This document shows positions 20,518 through 28,658 of a DNA stretch of 64,000 bases, one piece after another. The position numbers and the translations under genes were made by a program. The DNA comes from Luteimonas aestuarii. Lineage in GTDB: Bacteria; Pseudomonadota; Gammaproteobacteria; Xanthomonadales; Xanthomonadaceae. The DNA is taken from assembly GCF_004357985.1 (NCBI RefSeq), contig NZ_SMTF01000003.1:401380-465379 (forward strand). The letters are read 5' to 3'. The notes beneath the pieces were generated by a model. It was not told the origin of the DNA. It did no database searches and saw only the letters and a list, made by a program, of their open reading frames with translations. Every line of letters begins with the position of its first letter. Position 1 is the first letter of the stretch.

Positions 20518-22593
20518 ATGACGCAACACAATCATCATCATCAAGATCATCAGGCGCACGGCGAGCAACCGCCGCATCCCCGCACGGGTGCTGAAGGTGA
20601 CGTCCATGCCGGGCACGACAAGCATGCCGGCCACAGCGTGGCGAGCTTCCGCGACAAGTTCTGGCTCACGCTGCTGCTGACCATCCCCACTCTGATCTGG
20701 AGCGGGATGATCCAGCATTGGTTCGACTACACCGCACCACAGTTCCCGGGGTCGGCGTACATCCCGGCGGTGTTCGGCACGATCGTGTACTTCTACGGCG
20801 GCTCGCCGTTCCTCCGCGGCGGATACCACGAGCTGAGAAATCGCCTGCCGGGCATGATGACGCTGATCTCGCTTGCGATCACCGTCGCCTTCCTTTACAG
20901 CGCGTTGGTCACGCTCGGCGTTGTCGAGGGCTTGGACCTGTGGTGGGAGCTGGCGACGCTGGTGGCGATCATGTTGCTCGGCCACTGGATCGAGATGCGT
21001 TCGATCAACCAGGCACAGGGCGCTCTCAAGGAACTCGCGAAGCTGCTGCCTGATATGGCGGTGCGGTTGGATGAGGCCGGTACCGCGAAGGAAGTCCCTG
21101 TCGCGGAACTGAAGCGCGGCGACCTGCTGCTCATCAGGCCCGGCGCGAGCATTCCCGCCGACGGCGTCGTGAAGGAAGGGACCAGCGCCGTCAACGAAGC
21201 GATGATCACCGGCGAGTCCAAGCCGATGGACAAGTCGACGGGCGACCGGGTGATCGCCGGCACCGTCAACGGACAGGGCTCGTTGCGTGTCGAGGTGACG
21301 GGAACCGGCGACGAGACCGCGCTCGCGGGTATCATGCGGCTCGTCGAGCAGGCCCAGACGTCGCGCTCGCGCGCCCAGGCCCTGGCGGACCGGGCGGCGT
21401 TCTACCTCACGATCATCGCCATCGTCTCCGCCGCGGTTACCGCCATTGTCTGGCCACTCCTCGGTCGACCGTGGAGCTTCACGATCGAGCGCGTAGTGAC
21501 CGTGCTCGTGATCGCCTGTCCCCATGCGCTGGGTTTGGCCATCCCGCTGGTGACCGCCATCTCGACCACGATTGGCGCACGGAACGGCCTGCTCGTGCGC
21601 GATCGACGCGGCCTGGAAGAGGCCCGTTTGCTGAACACGGTCGTGTTCGACAAGACAGGCACGCTCACGCTCGGTTCGCACCGCGTCGTGAAGACCACTG
21701 CCGCCGATGGACTCACCGACGACGAGGTGCTTCGCGTGGCCGCGTCGGTCCAGCGCGACGCTGAACATCCGATCGCGCAGGCGCTGATGACCAGCGCCAA
21801 GGAACATGGCATCGACGTTCCGATGTCGCAGGACTTCGAGTCCATGCCGGGACGCGGCGTGCGCGCAGTCGTCGAGGAGCGCTCGCTTCACGTTGGCGGG
21901 CCGGGTCTGTTGAGAATGCTCGCGGTCGAACCGCCGGAGACGCTTCGGCGGGCTGCCGAATCAGCGGCAGCCGATGGTCAATCTGCAACCTACCTGGTGG
22001 AAGGCGACCGGGTGCTCGCCGTATTTGCGATCGCGGATGCCATCCGTCCCGAATCGTTCGACGCGGTCAAGCGGCTGCACGACGAAGGACTGGAGGTTGT
22101 CCTGCTGACGGGTGATTCCACGGCGGTCGCAAACGCGGTCGCGAAGGAACTCAACATCGACACCGTCTTCGCCGAGGTATTGCCCGAGGACAAGGTGGCA
22201 AAGATCGAGGAGCTGCAGGCCCAGGGCAAGCGCGTCGCGATGGTGGGTGACGGTGTCAATGACGCTCCGGCGCTGCTCACGTCCGACGTCGGCATCGCCA
22301 TCGGCACAGGGACGGACGTCGCGGTCGAGGCCGGCGACGTCGTACTCGTGCGCAGCGACCCGCGCGACGTGCCAGCGATCATCGAATTGAGCAAGGCCAC
22401 CTATCGCAAGATGATCCAGAACCTGTGGTGGGCCGCCGGCTACAACATCGTCGCCATCCCTCTCGCCGCTGGCGTTCTCGCCGCATGGGGGATCCTGCTG
22501 CAACCTGCGCTTGGGGCAGTGCTCATGTCGCTGAGCACCGTCGTTGTGGCAATCAATGCGCAGTTGTTGCGCCGGGCGGTGCGGTCCCCATGA
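20518..22593 (+). CDS. copB: CopB-type metal P-type ATPase with His-rich N-terminus
   Basis: This is a 691-residue P1B-type ATPase. Instead of HMA domains it has a histidine-rich start (HNHHHQDHQAHGEQPPHP, residues 4-21). The transmembrane motif is CPH (334-336), typical of CopB pumps for Cu(II)/Cu(I)/Ag, rather than the CPC of CopA. The phosphorylation site is DKTGT (D378), the actuator TGES is at about 225, and GDGVND is at about 577-582. The ATG follows AGGAAGG by a normal distance. It lies between the UbiB-like gene and acetate kinase, inside the metabolic cluster rather than beside cusCBA. It gives the locus a second ATPase of different type from CopA. Confidence 0.92.
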   Translation: MTQHNHHHQDHQAHGEQPPHPRTGAEGDVHAGHDKHAGHSVASFRDKFWLTLLLTIPTLIWSGMIQHWFDYTAPQFPGSAYIPAVFGTIVYFYGGSPFLRGGYHELRNRLPGMMTLISLAITVAFLYSALVTLGVVEGLDLWWELATLVAIMLLGHWIEMRSINQAQGALKELAKLLPDMAVRLDEAGTAKEVPVAELKRGDLLLIRPGASIPADGVVKEGTSAVNEAMITGESKPMDKSTGDRVIAGTVNGQGSLRVEVTGTGDETALAGIMRLVEQAQTSRSRAQALADRAAFYLTIIAIVSAAVTAIVWPLLGRPWSFTIERVVTVLVIACPHALGLAIPLVTAISTTIGARNGLLVRDRRGLEEARLLNTVVFDKTGTLTLGSHRVVKTTAADGLTDDEVLRVAASVQRDAEHPIAQALMTSAKEHGIDVPMSQDFESMPGRGVRAVVEERSLHVGGPGLLRMLAVEPPETLRRAAESAAADGQSATYLVEGDRVLAVFAIADAIRPESFDAVKRLHDEGLEVVLLTGDSTAVANAVAKELNIDTVFAEVLPEDKVAKIEELQAQGKRVAMVGDGVNDAPALLTSDVGIAIGTGTDVAVEAGDVVLVRSDPRDVPAIIELSKATYRKMIQNLWWAAGYNIVAIPLAAGVLAAWGILLQPALGAVLMSLSTVVVAINAQLLRRAVRSP

Positions 22594-22612
22594 ACATGAT
22601 TCGGGGACACCT

Positions 22613-23716
22613 GTGACCACGCGCCGGCTTCTTGCACTCAACGTTGGCTCGTCCACCCTCAAGGGCGCGTCCTATCTGTTCAACACTGAGGGACACGGCG
22701 CGCAGTCTCGTCTGCTCGAGCGCTCCCGGGCCGAAATTCCAGTCGGCGTGGATGCGCAGGAGCGCCTTGCCACCCTGCTCGAGGCATTGTCGGAGCCGTG
22801 GCCCAGCCCCGACGTGGTGGTGCACCGAATCGTACATGGCGGTGACTTGCACGACGCCCGCGAGCTCGACGAAACCGTGCTCGCGAAACTGGATGCATTG
22901 GTGCCGTTCGCACCCTTGCACCAGCCGGTAGCCCTCGCTTTCGCGCGTGCCGCGCGCATGCGTTGGCCGCACGCGCGCCAAGGCGTGGCCTTCGACACCG
23001 ACTTCCACGCGTCGCTCGCGCCCTGGAGCCGGCGCTTGCCTGTCCCTGAAGCATGGGATGCGCTGGGCATCCGCCGCTACGGTTTCCATGGACTCGCCTT
23101 TGCCTCCGCGCTCCGCATAGTGGCCAGCCACGACGCTGGAATCCTGAAGGGCCGCGCTGTCTTCGCGCATCTGGGGGGTGGCTGCAGCGTCTGCGCCGTC
23201 GAGGGCGGCCGCAGCCGCGACACCACCATGGCGCTCACTCCGCTGGGTGGAATCCCGAGCCCTACCCGCTCCGGAGATCTCGATCCCGGCGCGTTGCTGT
23301 ATCTGCTGAGGCATGAACGCCTGGATGCGCAGGCGCTTGAAAACGGCCTGTACCGCAGTGCAGGCCTTGCCGGAATCGCCGGCCATGGCGACATGCGCGT
23401 GTTGCTGACGGATCCCGGCCCGCAGGCCCAGCTTGCCGTGGAGCTCTTTGCAGTCCGGATTGCGCAGTCCATCGCGGCCATGGCCACGGCAATTGGCGGT
23501 CTCGACCATGTCGTCTTTTCCGGCGGCATCGGCCATCGCGCGCCGGTTTTGCGGGCTCGCATCGTCGCGCGACTGGCCTGGCTCGGCCTGGCGCTGGCAC
23601 CTGACGTCAACGATGCTGGAGCCACGCGGATCGACCGCGGGGGCGGGCCGAGCATATGGAACGTCGCGATCGATGAGGAGCGCGAACTGGCTGAATCGGC
23701 ACTCGCCTCGCTGTAG
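22613..23716 (+). CDS. ackA: Acetate/propionate kinase
   Basis: This cytoplasmic enzyme converts acetyl phosphate + ADP to acetate + ATP. The chosen start is GTG at 22613 (GGGGAC just upstream), giving the family N-terminus LLALNVGSSTLKG. Further marks are VHRIVHGG (about 71), FDTDFHASLA (about 126), RRYGFHGLAFA (about 150), HLGGGCSVCAV (about 183) and FSGGIGHRAP (about 301). At 367 residues it is slightly short (typical about 400). It follows copB by 19 bp. With the phosphoketolase upstream it would form an ATP-yielding acetate branch. No phosphotransacetylase is present. Confidence 0.93.
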   Translation: MTTRRLLALNVGSSTLKGASYLFNTEGHGAQSRLLERSRAEIPVGVDAQERLATLLEALSEPWPSPDVVVHRIVHGGDLHDARELDETVLAKLDALVPFAPLHQPVALAFARAARMRWPHARQGVAFDTDFHASLAPWSRRLPVPEAWDALGIRRYGFHGLAFASALRIVASHDAGILKGRAVFAHLGGGCSVCAVEGGRSRDTTMALTPLGGIPSPTRSGDLDPGALLYLLRHERLDAQALENGLYRSAGLAGIAGHGDMRVLLTDPGPQAQLAVELFAVRIAQSIAAMATAIGGLDHVVFSGGIGHRAPVLRARIVARLAWLGLALAPDVNDAGATRIDRGGGPSIWNVAIDEERELAESALASL

Positions 23717-23752
23717 CCACGACACGCCCCAAGGGTCGGCTCCGGTGGGGAA

Positions 23753-25030
23753 TCACTCCTCGATCCGTGACGACGTGAGCACCGCTGCAAATCCCCCGCC
23801 CGGGGTGCGCATATTCGTGGTCTGGCCCTGGTACAACCTGACCGCGAACAGCAGCACACCCGCCTCGGATGCGAAGCAGCGCACATCGGCCTTGAGGGAC
23901 TGCCCCCCATGCACGATCCGCAAGCTCGGTGCCGCGAAGGCCTGTGCGATGTAGGTCGCCGACACCATCGACTCCCACGTCCGCCGGGTGAGCTTGTCGC
24001 CCCGATAACTCCCGCGGCTGCCGAACCCTGCTGCAGGCTTGAAGAAATAGCCGTTGCGCGCTGCCCACAGCGCATCCCGGTTTCCGGGCACGACTTCAAC
24101 CGTGGGCGGGATCACCTGTGCCAACAGGGCGGTCGAACCCGCATCGACCCCGAACCCGCCAAGCAGAACAGGGTCTCCCAGCACCGCGAGGTTGCGCTTG
24201 TCGGCGAACAGCGCGTGCGCACGCGGATGCGGTGTCAGCGCCACTTCCCCTGCGAGGTAAGCCTGACGAAGGTCTGTATGTGACGCTTCCTCAAGCGCGA
24301 AATCGGTCAACCGGTTGTAGACCATGTCGATCCGGCCGTGCGCATCTGCAAGCCCGTCCGGACCAAACTTCAGTTCCTCGGGTGCGCGTATCACGCAGTC
24401 CACGCCATGCTCCCGGAATGCGCCCGCGTACAGCTCGAACTCGGGGTAGAGGAACTGCTCCCGCGGGGCGCTGTCCACGATGGCCAGACGCGACGGCATA
24501 CGGCCGGACTGCTGCCGGGCGTCCTCCAGCCAGGCGATGATAGCCATGTTGCTAGCGTTGGCCCCCGTTGTCCAAGTGGTCCACGCATCCGGTGCGCAGG
24601 CCTGCACGGCATCGACCAGCATTGCATTGAGAAGCAGCCCGCCGGGATTGGTGTTGACCTCAATCAGCCGCGGGCCGTCGACTGTCAAGTGAAAGTCCAG
24701 CCCAAGGACTCCACCCGCCGACCCTGGCTCATGGGTCGCGATGTCGGGGGCCCATTGCAGGACGTGCTGGCGATATCGCGGATTTGCTGCGACGTCGAAG
24801 ACCGTCGCCGCGACTCGCCCCATGGCGTCCAGCGCCGCGCGATCAACGAACAGGGCATACGGGGAAAACAGGTGGGCGTGCACGGATGGATCGGCCGTGA
24901 ACTCCGGAAAGGCAGACCGGATCGACTCGTGCAAACTGAAAACGTCAACCACTTCGCACGCACATCGCTGGTTGAGCTGCGCACCTACCGAGGTGGCACA
25001 GTCGAGATCGCAGCCTGCCTGTGCAGTCAT
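23753..25030 (-). CDS. ATP-grasp enzyme with apparently permuted motif order, last gene of the mer operon
   Basis: This is probably a carboxylate-amine/thiol ligase or kinase using ATP. The frame is open to 25147; the ATG at 25030 follows the zinc-ribbon gene by 13 bp and gives 425 residues. A metal-binding pair typical of the ATP-grasp C-terminus (LDFHLT..., D112, then EVNTNPGG, E124/N126) occurs near the N-terminus. The nucleotide lysine and glycine-rich loop (FFKPAAGFGSRGS, K331) come late, followed by KADVRCF and NMRTPGGG. That reversed order is what a circular permutation would give. Distant relatives include glutathione/trypanothione-type synthetases and permuted ATP-grasp proteins. No substrate can be named. 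It is transcribed with merT and merP. Confidence 0.75.
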   Translation of the reverse strand: MTAQAGCDLDCATSVGAQLNQRCACEVVDVFSLHESIRSAFPEFTADPSVHAHLFSPYALFVDRAALDAMGRVAATVFDVAANPRYRQHVLQWAPDIATHEPGSAGGVLGLDFHLTVDGPRLIEVNTNPGGLLLNAMLVDAVQACAPDAWTTWTTGANASNMAIIAWLEDARQQSGRMPSRLAIVDSAPREQFLYPEFELYAGAFREHGVDCVIRAPEELKFGPDGLADAHGRIDMVYNRLTDFALEEASHTDLRQAYLAGEVALTPHPRAHALFADKRNLAVLGDPVLLGGFGVDAGSTALLAQVIPPTVEVVPGNRDALWAARNGYFFKPAAGFGSRGSYRGDKLTRRTWESMVSATYIAQAFAAPSLRIVHGGQSLKADVRCFASEAGVLLFAVRLYQGQTTNMRTPGGGFAAVLTSSRIEE

Positions 25031-25043
25031 TATCGAAGTCCGG

Positions 25044-25271
25044 TCAACCACAACATGAATTGTGCTGTTGGATCGGCGGGCATGGCACTGTTCCGAACGA
25101 GCAGAACACACAGCAGTCGCCTTGATTCGGCCGCAAGACCACTCCACAGCCCGTGCACTCGTAGAAAAATTGGCACGCTGTGACTGGCATTGTCTCGGTC
25201 GCCCGATGGCCGCACTCCGGGCAGGTCAAGATGCTTTCTAGCTCGACGTCACTCACCGTCAGCCCGCGCAT
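25044..25271 (-). CDS. Small zinc-ribbon protein with GDCCVFCSFG motif, mer-associated
   Basis: This is a 75-residue soluble protein. It holds two CxxC-type pairs (CPEC at 17-20 and CTGC at 39-42), a GDCCVFCSFG stretch (51-60) and a terminal SCCG, nine or more cysteines in all, so metal binding is very likely. The ATG at 25271 overlaps merP by 23 bp; a GTG at 25256 would overlap by 8 bp and is equally plausible. It follows merP and precedes the ATP-grasp gene by 13 bp. Proteins with this motif recur beside mercury genes. No activity is known to me. It might deliver or buffer Hg(II). Confidence 0.75.
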   Translation of the reverse strand: MRGLTVSDVELESILTCPECGHRATETMPVTACQFFYECTGCGVVLRPNQGDCCVFCSFGTVPCPPIQQHNSCCG

Positions 25272-25536
25272 TGGCCGGGAAGCCTGCTTCTGTGACTGCG
25301 CGCGCGATTCTAGATGTATCCGTCCGGCTCGTGTCGAACGTCACCGTGACTGTTTCTGCCCGCGTGTCAACCTTCGTCTCGGTGACGCCAGGCACCTTCT
25401 CCAGCGCCTTCCTGATGGTGATGCCGCAGGCGGGACAGGTCATGTTCTCGGCATCGAACACCACGGTCGCGGGCGTCGCCGCCAGGGCGGCCCCGACCGA
25501 GAGAGCAGCCACGAGGGCCAGTATCCACTTGCGCAT
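25249..25536 (-). CDS. merP: MerP-like periplasmic mercury-binding protein
   Basis: This 95-residue protein has a signal peptide (residues 1-20, ending ALAA) followed by a single HMA domain with NMTCPAC (C34, C37), the two thiolates that capture Hg(II) in the periplasm and pass it to MerT. The open frame extends to 25824, but that part is antisense to or overlaps merT in another frame; the ATG at 25536 has a GGAGGCGC ribosome site and gives the usual MerP length. It starts 8 bp after merT ends. The C-terminal EAGFPANA is typical. Confidence 0.92.
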   Translation of the reverse strand: MRKWILALVAALSVGAALAATPATVVFDAENMTCPACGITIRKALEKVPGVTETKVDTRAETVTVTFDTSRTDTSRIARAVTEAGFPANARADGE

Positions 25537-25544
25537 TGCGCCTC

Positions 25545-25901
25545 CTACAGAATCCAGACGATGTAATAGGGAAACAGCAGCAACAGGACGATGAGGACTG
25601 TCGCCAACCAGAGCCAACGCCGCCTCCTTCGCAGGGTGTCCGGCTCGACGCAACTGCCATCCACACCGCAATGTGACGCCGGCCGATACAGCATCCAGAA
25701 CGCCACCGCCAAGGACACTACGGCGGCGGCACTGAACCAAGGCCTCAAGGGATCCAGGGCCGTAAGGGTGCTGATCCAAGCGCCGCTGATCCCCATGAAC
25801 ACCAGTACCAGTGGCACGACGCAACAGACGGACGCGCCAATGGCGGCGATGCTCGCGCCAACGATGGCCGGAACAGAAGATTTAGCGGGAGTTGCTTGCA
25901 T
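25545..25901 (-). CDS. merT: Mercuric ion transporter MerT
   Basis: This inner-membrane protein imports Hg(II) received from MerP. At 118 residues it has three hydrophobic segments. The vicinal cysteines C26-C27 lie in the first helix (GASVCCVVPL), and a cytosolic-loop pair falls at C78 and C84 (SHCGVDGSC), matching the C24/C25 and C76/C82 layout of classical MerT. It is the first gene of a minus-strand operon read from the divergent mer operator. The ATG lies just 8 bp from the predicted -10. Unusually, no mercuric reductase gene follows. Confidence 0.94.
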   Translation of the reverse strand: MQATPAKSSVPAIVGASIAAIGASVCCVVPLVLVFMGISGAWISTLTALDPLRPWFSAAAVVSLAVAFWMLYRPASHCGVDGSCVEPDTLRRRRRWLWLATVLIVLLLLFPYYIVWIL

Positions 25902-25908
25902 CCGGGCA

Positions 25909-25939
25909 TACTAATCTCCGTACCCGGGTACGGAGTCAA
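25909..25939 (-). promoter_or_regulatory. PmerT promoter and MerR operator
   Basis: On the minus strand TTGACT (-35, 25939-25934) and TTAGTA (-10, 25914-25909) are separated by exactly 19 bp. The spacer contains a perfect 20-bp palindrome, CTCCGTACCCGGGTACGGAG (25916-25935), the same TCCGTAC..GTACGGA arms as classical mer operators. The operator is shared with the divergent merR, whose ATG is only 8 bp from its edge, so MerR should autorepress. Confidence 0.92.
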
Positions 25940-25942
25940 GCT

Positions 25943-26365
25943 ATGCGTCCAAACACGTTCACGATCAGCCGCTTGGCAGCGGCTGCCGATGTGCACGTCG
26001 AAACCGTGCGCTACTACCAGCGCCGCAAGCTGCTGCATCAGCCCGCGCGACCGAGCGGAGGCGTGCGTCGCTACGGCGAAAGCGACGTGAATCGGCTTCG
26101 GTTCATACGGCACGCTCAGAAGATGGGATTCAGCCTCGACGAGATCGCTGGCTTACTACAGATTACAGGCAAGCATTCTTGCGAGCAGACCCGCCAGTTG
26201 ACCGAGCGAAAGCTCGTCGATGTCCGCCTACGAATCCGCGAGTTGAGGAATCTGGAGAGGGACCTCGAACAGAAGGTAGCGCGGTGCGCCCGAGTTCCGG
26301 CGGGAGAGTGCTGCCCAACGCTTGATTTTCTGAAGAGGGAGAATTGTTACACGGCAGGGAGTTAG
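25943..26365 (+). CDS. merR: Mercury-responsive regulator MerR
   Basis: This dimeric Hg(II) sensor represses and activates PmerT. The ATG at 25943 is used; an upstream frame would run through the operator. A winged helix (residues 6-40, ETVRYYQRRKLL) is followed by a long dimer helix. The three Hg ligands are visible at C80 (KHSCEQTRQ), C115 and C124 (CARVPAGECC), with the same nine-residue C115-C124 distance as the classical C117-C126. At 140 residues it has normal length. It is transcribed divergently from merT over the shared palindrome. Confidence 0.95.
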   Translation: MRPNTFTISRLAAAADVHVETVRYYQRRKLLHQPARPSGGVRRYGESDVNRLRFIRHAQKMGFSLDEIAGLLQITGKHSCEQTRQLTERKLVDVRLRIRELRNLERDLEQKVARCARVPAGECCPTLDFLKRENCYTAGS

Positions 26366-26885
26366 CTCACTTTCTGGCTCTTCTATGCGAGTTCCTCCGG
26401 CCCTCCACCCACGCTCTACCTGGCGGGTGTAGGCCGCGCATCCTGACGATCCTTGGCAGCCCGATGGGTTCCGTCAACCGCCCAGAGAGACCAGCAGCGG
26501 GCATCGCCGCACACGTTTGCGACGTTTCATATGGGCTCCCTGCGCTGAATAAATCGGACGAGACGGCCGCGCCGCCGCCACCGTATCCCGACGGCCGCTT
26601 TCTGAGGCGATGTACGTTAGCCCTGATAACGGCCCCTAATCGTTGACCTTCTAAAGGTTAGGGACGTCATTGAACGACGGCTACCCTGAATATGACCATG
26701 AGCACATGGCAGTCGCATGGGTGCCGAGACAAGGGGATACCAGGACGGCAGTCAGCCGCCCCGCCGTTCCACTTTTGCGGTCGACTACTTGTCTGTGCTG
26801 GCCGCCTACCGCTCTTCAAGCGCCTCCAGCATCAACTCCGCCGGCAACGCGCTGCGTACTGCTGCAGCCCCGAGATCAGGGGTCG
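26366..26885. other. Gene-free stretch downstream of merR
   Basis: About 520 bp with no convincing gene on either strand. Short plus-strand frames (e.g. 26670-26990) have no ribosome site, no family likeness and scrambled composition. No hairpin with a U-tract is evident. It may be decayed coding sequence at a joint between island modules. Confidence 0.5.
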
Positions 26886-28232
26886 TCAGTAACCGCGCTG
26901 GCGGGCGGCTTCCCTGAGGCGCTCCTGCTCGGCTGGAGCAAGCGCCTCGAAGTTGCCCTTCAGCAGCTCTTGAATGCAACGCCCAGATAGTTCATCAGCA
27001 GATTGATTGCATGTGGCGGCAACCTTGCTGGCTGCCTCCCCGAACAGCAGGTCATCTTCCATTCCATGGCAGTAGCCGTACATGCTCCAGGAACGCATGA
27101 GGTGGGGCTTCATCCGGTCCCCAAGTCGATCAACAACAACCACTACTGCGTCGGCCATCTCGCCTACGTGTTGGCGGGTGGTCGCATAGGCTTCCGTTTG
27201 CCTCGCTGGAATGCCCGCTGTTGCAGCCTGCTCTGCGATGGTCTGAGTCAGGGCGCCCATAGCGGCACAGGCTTCCACCTGACGTGAATCCGAAAGATCC
27301 AGTCCACGCGAACCTGTGCCTGACGATGGGCCATGGCTTGCCTCCGGTGCGTCAGTCACTGGGGGTTCGGTGGGTGCCAGCAGCGTCACGGTAGCGAGAC
27401 GAGGTGAAACTCCTACACCCCCCTCATTCCTGAAGAAGTGGATATCGACCCTGTCTGCGATCAGGACATACTGCTTGTCATCCATTTCGCCGGAGATGCG
27501 CGCGTAAACGGTTGCCCCGATCGCAAGCCGCCCTCGATGTCTTGCATCTTCAATCCTGCGGGCTGCTCGTTCGTCTTCAATCCGCATGTCGCATCGCGCC
27601 GTTGGCGGTTGTTGTGGTGTCCTGCCATCTGCTGCTCCTGGCGACGCCCAGTTTCGAATCTTGTAGCCGATCGCCAGGCTTCGATTGCTTCCAAACAGTT
27701 CCTCTTGCCAGCCTCCGTCGCAAGGCAGGAACGGCGCGCTCAGGACGAACGATGACGTATCGAAGTTGTAGGGCATCAACCTCATGTGGGCTGATGCGTC
27801 GTCCTCGGTATAGCCACCAAAGCTCCTGAATCTCCGCGGCGGATCGCCGGTCATGCCGAGGACCTTTTGCGTCGACGGATATGGCATGGATACGCTCAGG
27901 ACCCCTAGTCTGAACTGTCCCATTCCTCTCATTTCCTGAATGAGTGTTCGAATCTGCGCGGCTCTAGCACGCATTGCTTCGTGATGATCTCGCTTCGAGA
28001 ATTGATCGAGATCGGACGGCGGCGCTCCAAAGACGTGTTCCGAGAGTTGCTCGTCACTCCAGGTCGTGGCGGCATGACCGAGAAGGATGAGATGCATGTC
28101 TGCTCGGCCAATACGTGGATAGGCAGTTGTTTCAACCGCTTCTGCAGAAGACGTTCTGCTTGATGCGGCAGATGGCAACGCCACGTTGACAGCCGTTGCG
28201 ACCAGCAGTGCCAGCCCAAATCTTCCTTTCAT
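26886..28232 (-). CDS. Large secreted protein of unknown function
   Basis: I do not recognise a family. The 448-residue product starts with a Sec signal (RFGLALLVATAVNVALPSAASS, cleavage after about residue 24). The N-terminal half is mixed alpha/beta (GRADMHLILLGHAATTWSDE, LGVLSVSMPYP, then YNFDTSSFVLSAPF). A variable Ala/Arg patch sits mid-protein, and a beta segment GATVYARISGEMDDKQYVLIADRVD (about 245-269) is followed by a helical C-terminal domain with about six cysteines, probably forming disulphides. It stands alone, 520 bp from merR and divergent from an XRE regulator 123 bp away. Uninterrupted length, signal peptide and consistent codon use support a real gene. Confidence 0.6.
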   Translation of the reverse strand: MKGRFGLALLVATAVNVALPSAASSRTSSAEAVETTAYPRIGRADMHLILLGHAATTWSDEQLSEHVFGAPPSDLDQFSKRDHHEAMRARAAQIRTLIQEMRGMGQFRLGVLSVSMPYPSTQKVLGMTGDPPRRFRSFGGYTEDDASAHMRLMPYNFDTSSFVLSAPFLPCDGGWQEELFGSNRSLAIGYKIRNWASPGAADGRTPQQPPTARCDMRIEDERAARRIEDARHRGRLAIGATVYARISGEMDDKQYVLIADRVDIHFFRNEGGVGVSPRLATVTLLAPTEPPVTDAPEASHGPSSGTGSRGLDLSDSRQVEACAAMGALTQTIAEQAATAGIPARQTEAYATTRQHVGEMADAVVVVVDRLGDRMKPHLMRSWSMYGYCHGMEDDLLFGEAASKVAATCNQSADELSGRCIQELLKGNFEALAPAEQERLREAARQRGY

Positions 28233-28355
28233 AAGTGTTCCCCCATGGGGTCGTCGTCAGCGCATTGGGTTGCCGGGCGGCTCAAGCCTTCTACATAACT
28301 AAATCATATATACCAAAATTGACTTTAGCGTGGCCGCGCCATCCAGCGCATTGCC

Positions 28356-28658
28356 ATGTCAAAGACCCTTTACCGCCGCGAGAACGAACTCTTCAGGGAG
28401 CAACTGCGTCGCGCGCGGGAGACCGCAGGACTCACGCAAGCCGATCTTGCGCGCGCGATCGGTCGGACTCAGGTGTTCGTCAGTCATGTCGAACGGGGGG
28501 TTCGCAGGCTGGACGCAGTCGAGCTTCTGGAGATTTGTCGTGCGATGGGGGTGGATCTCACCACCTTCGTCTCAGAGTTCCAGAAGACGGTGGATGCCCT
28601 CCCCCGCCGGAAGACCTCGCAGGTTCGCCGGACTGGTATCCCGCGCCCTAGGGGATGA
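28356..28658 (+). CDS. XRE-family helix-turn-helix regulator
   Basis: This 100-residue DNA-binding protein is a Cro/CI-type HTH spanning about residues 13-68: LRRARETAGLTQADLARAIG, then TQVFVSHVERGVRRLDAVEL. Little else is present beyond a basic tail. It is divergent from the secreted protein, and the AT-rich patch between them (about 28295-28325) is a probable promoter region. Such small regulators are frequent in mobile islands. Its target is unknown. Confidence 0.82.
   Translation: MSKTLYRRENELFREQLRRARETAGLTQADLARAIGRTQVFVSHVERGVRRLDAVELLEICRAMGVDLTTFVSEFQKTVDALPRRKTSQVRRTGIPRPRG

Noticed and set aside
23717..23752. Possible terminator between acetate kinase and the convergent ATP-grasp gene
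   Set aside because: Only short, imperfect pairing (CCCC..GGGG) without a T-run.
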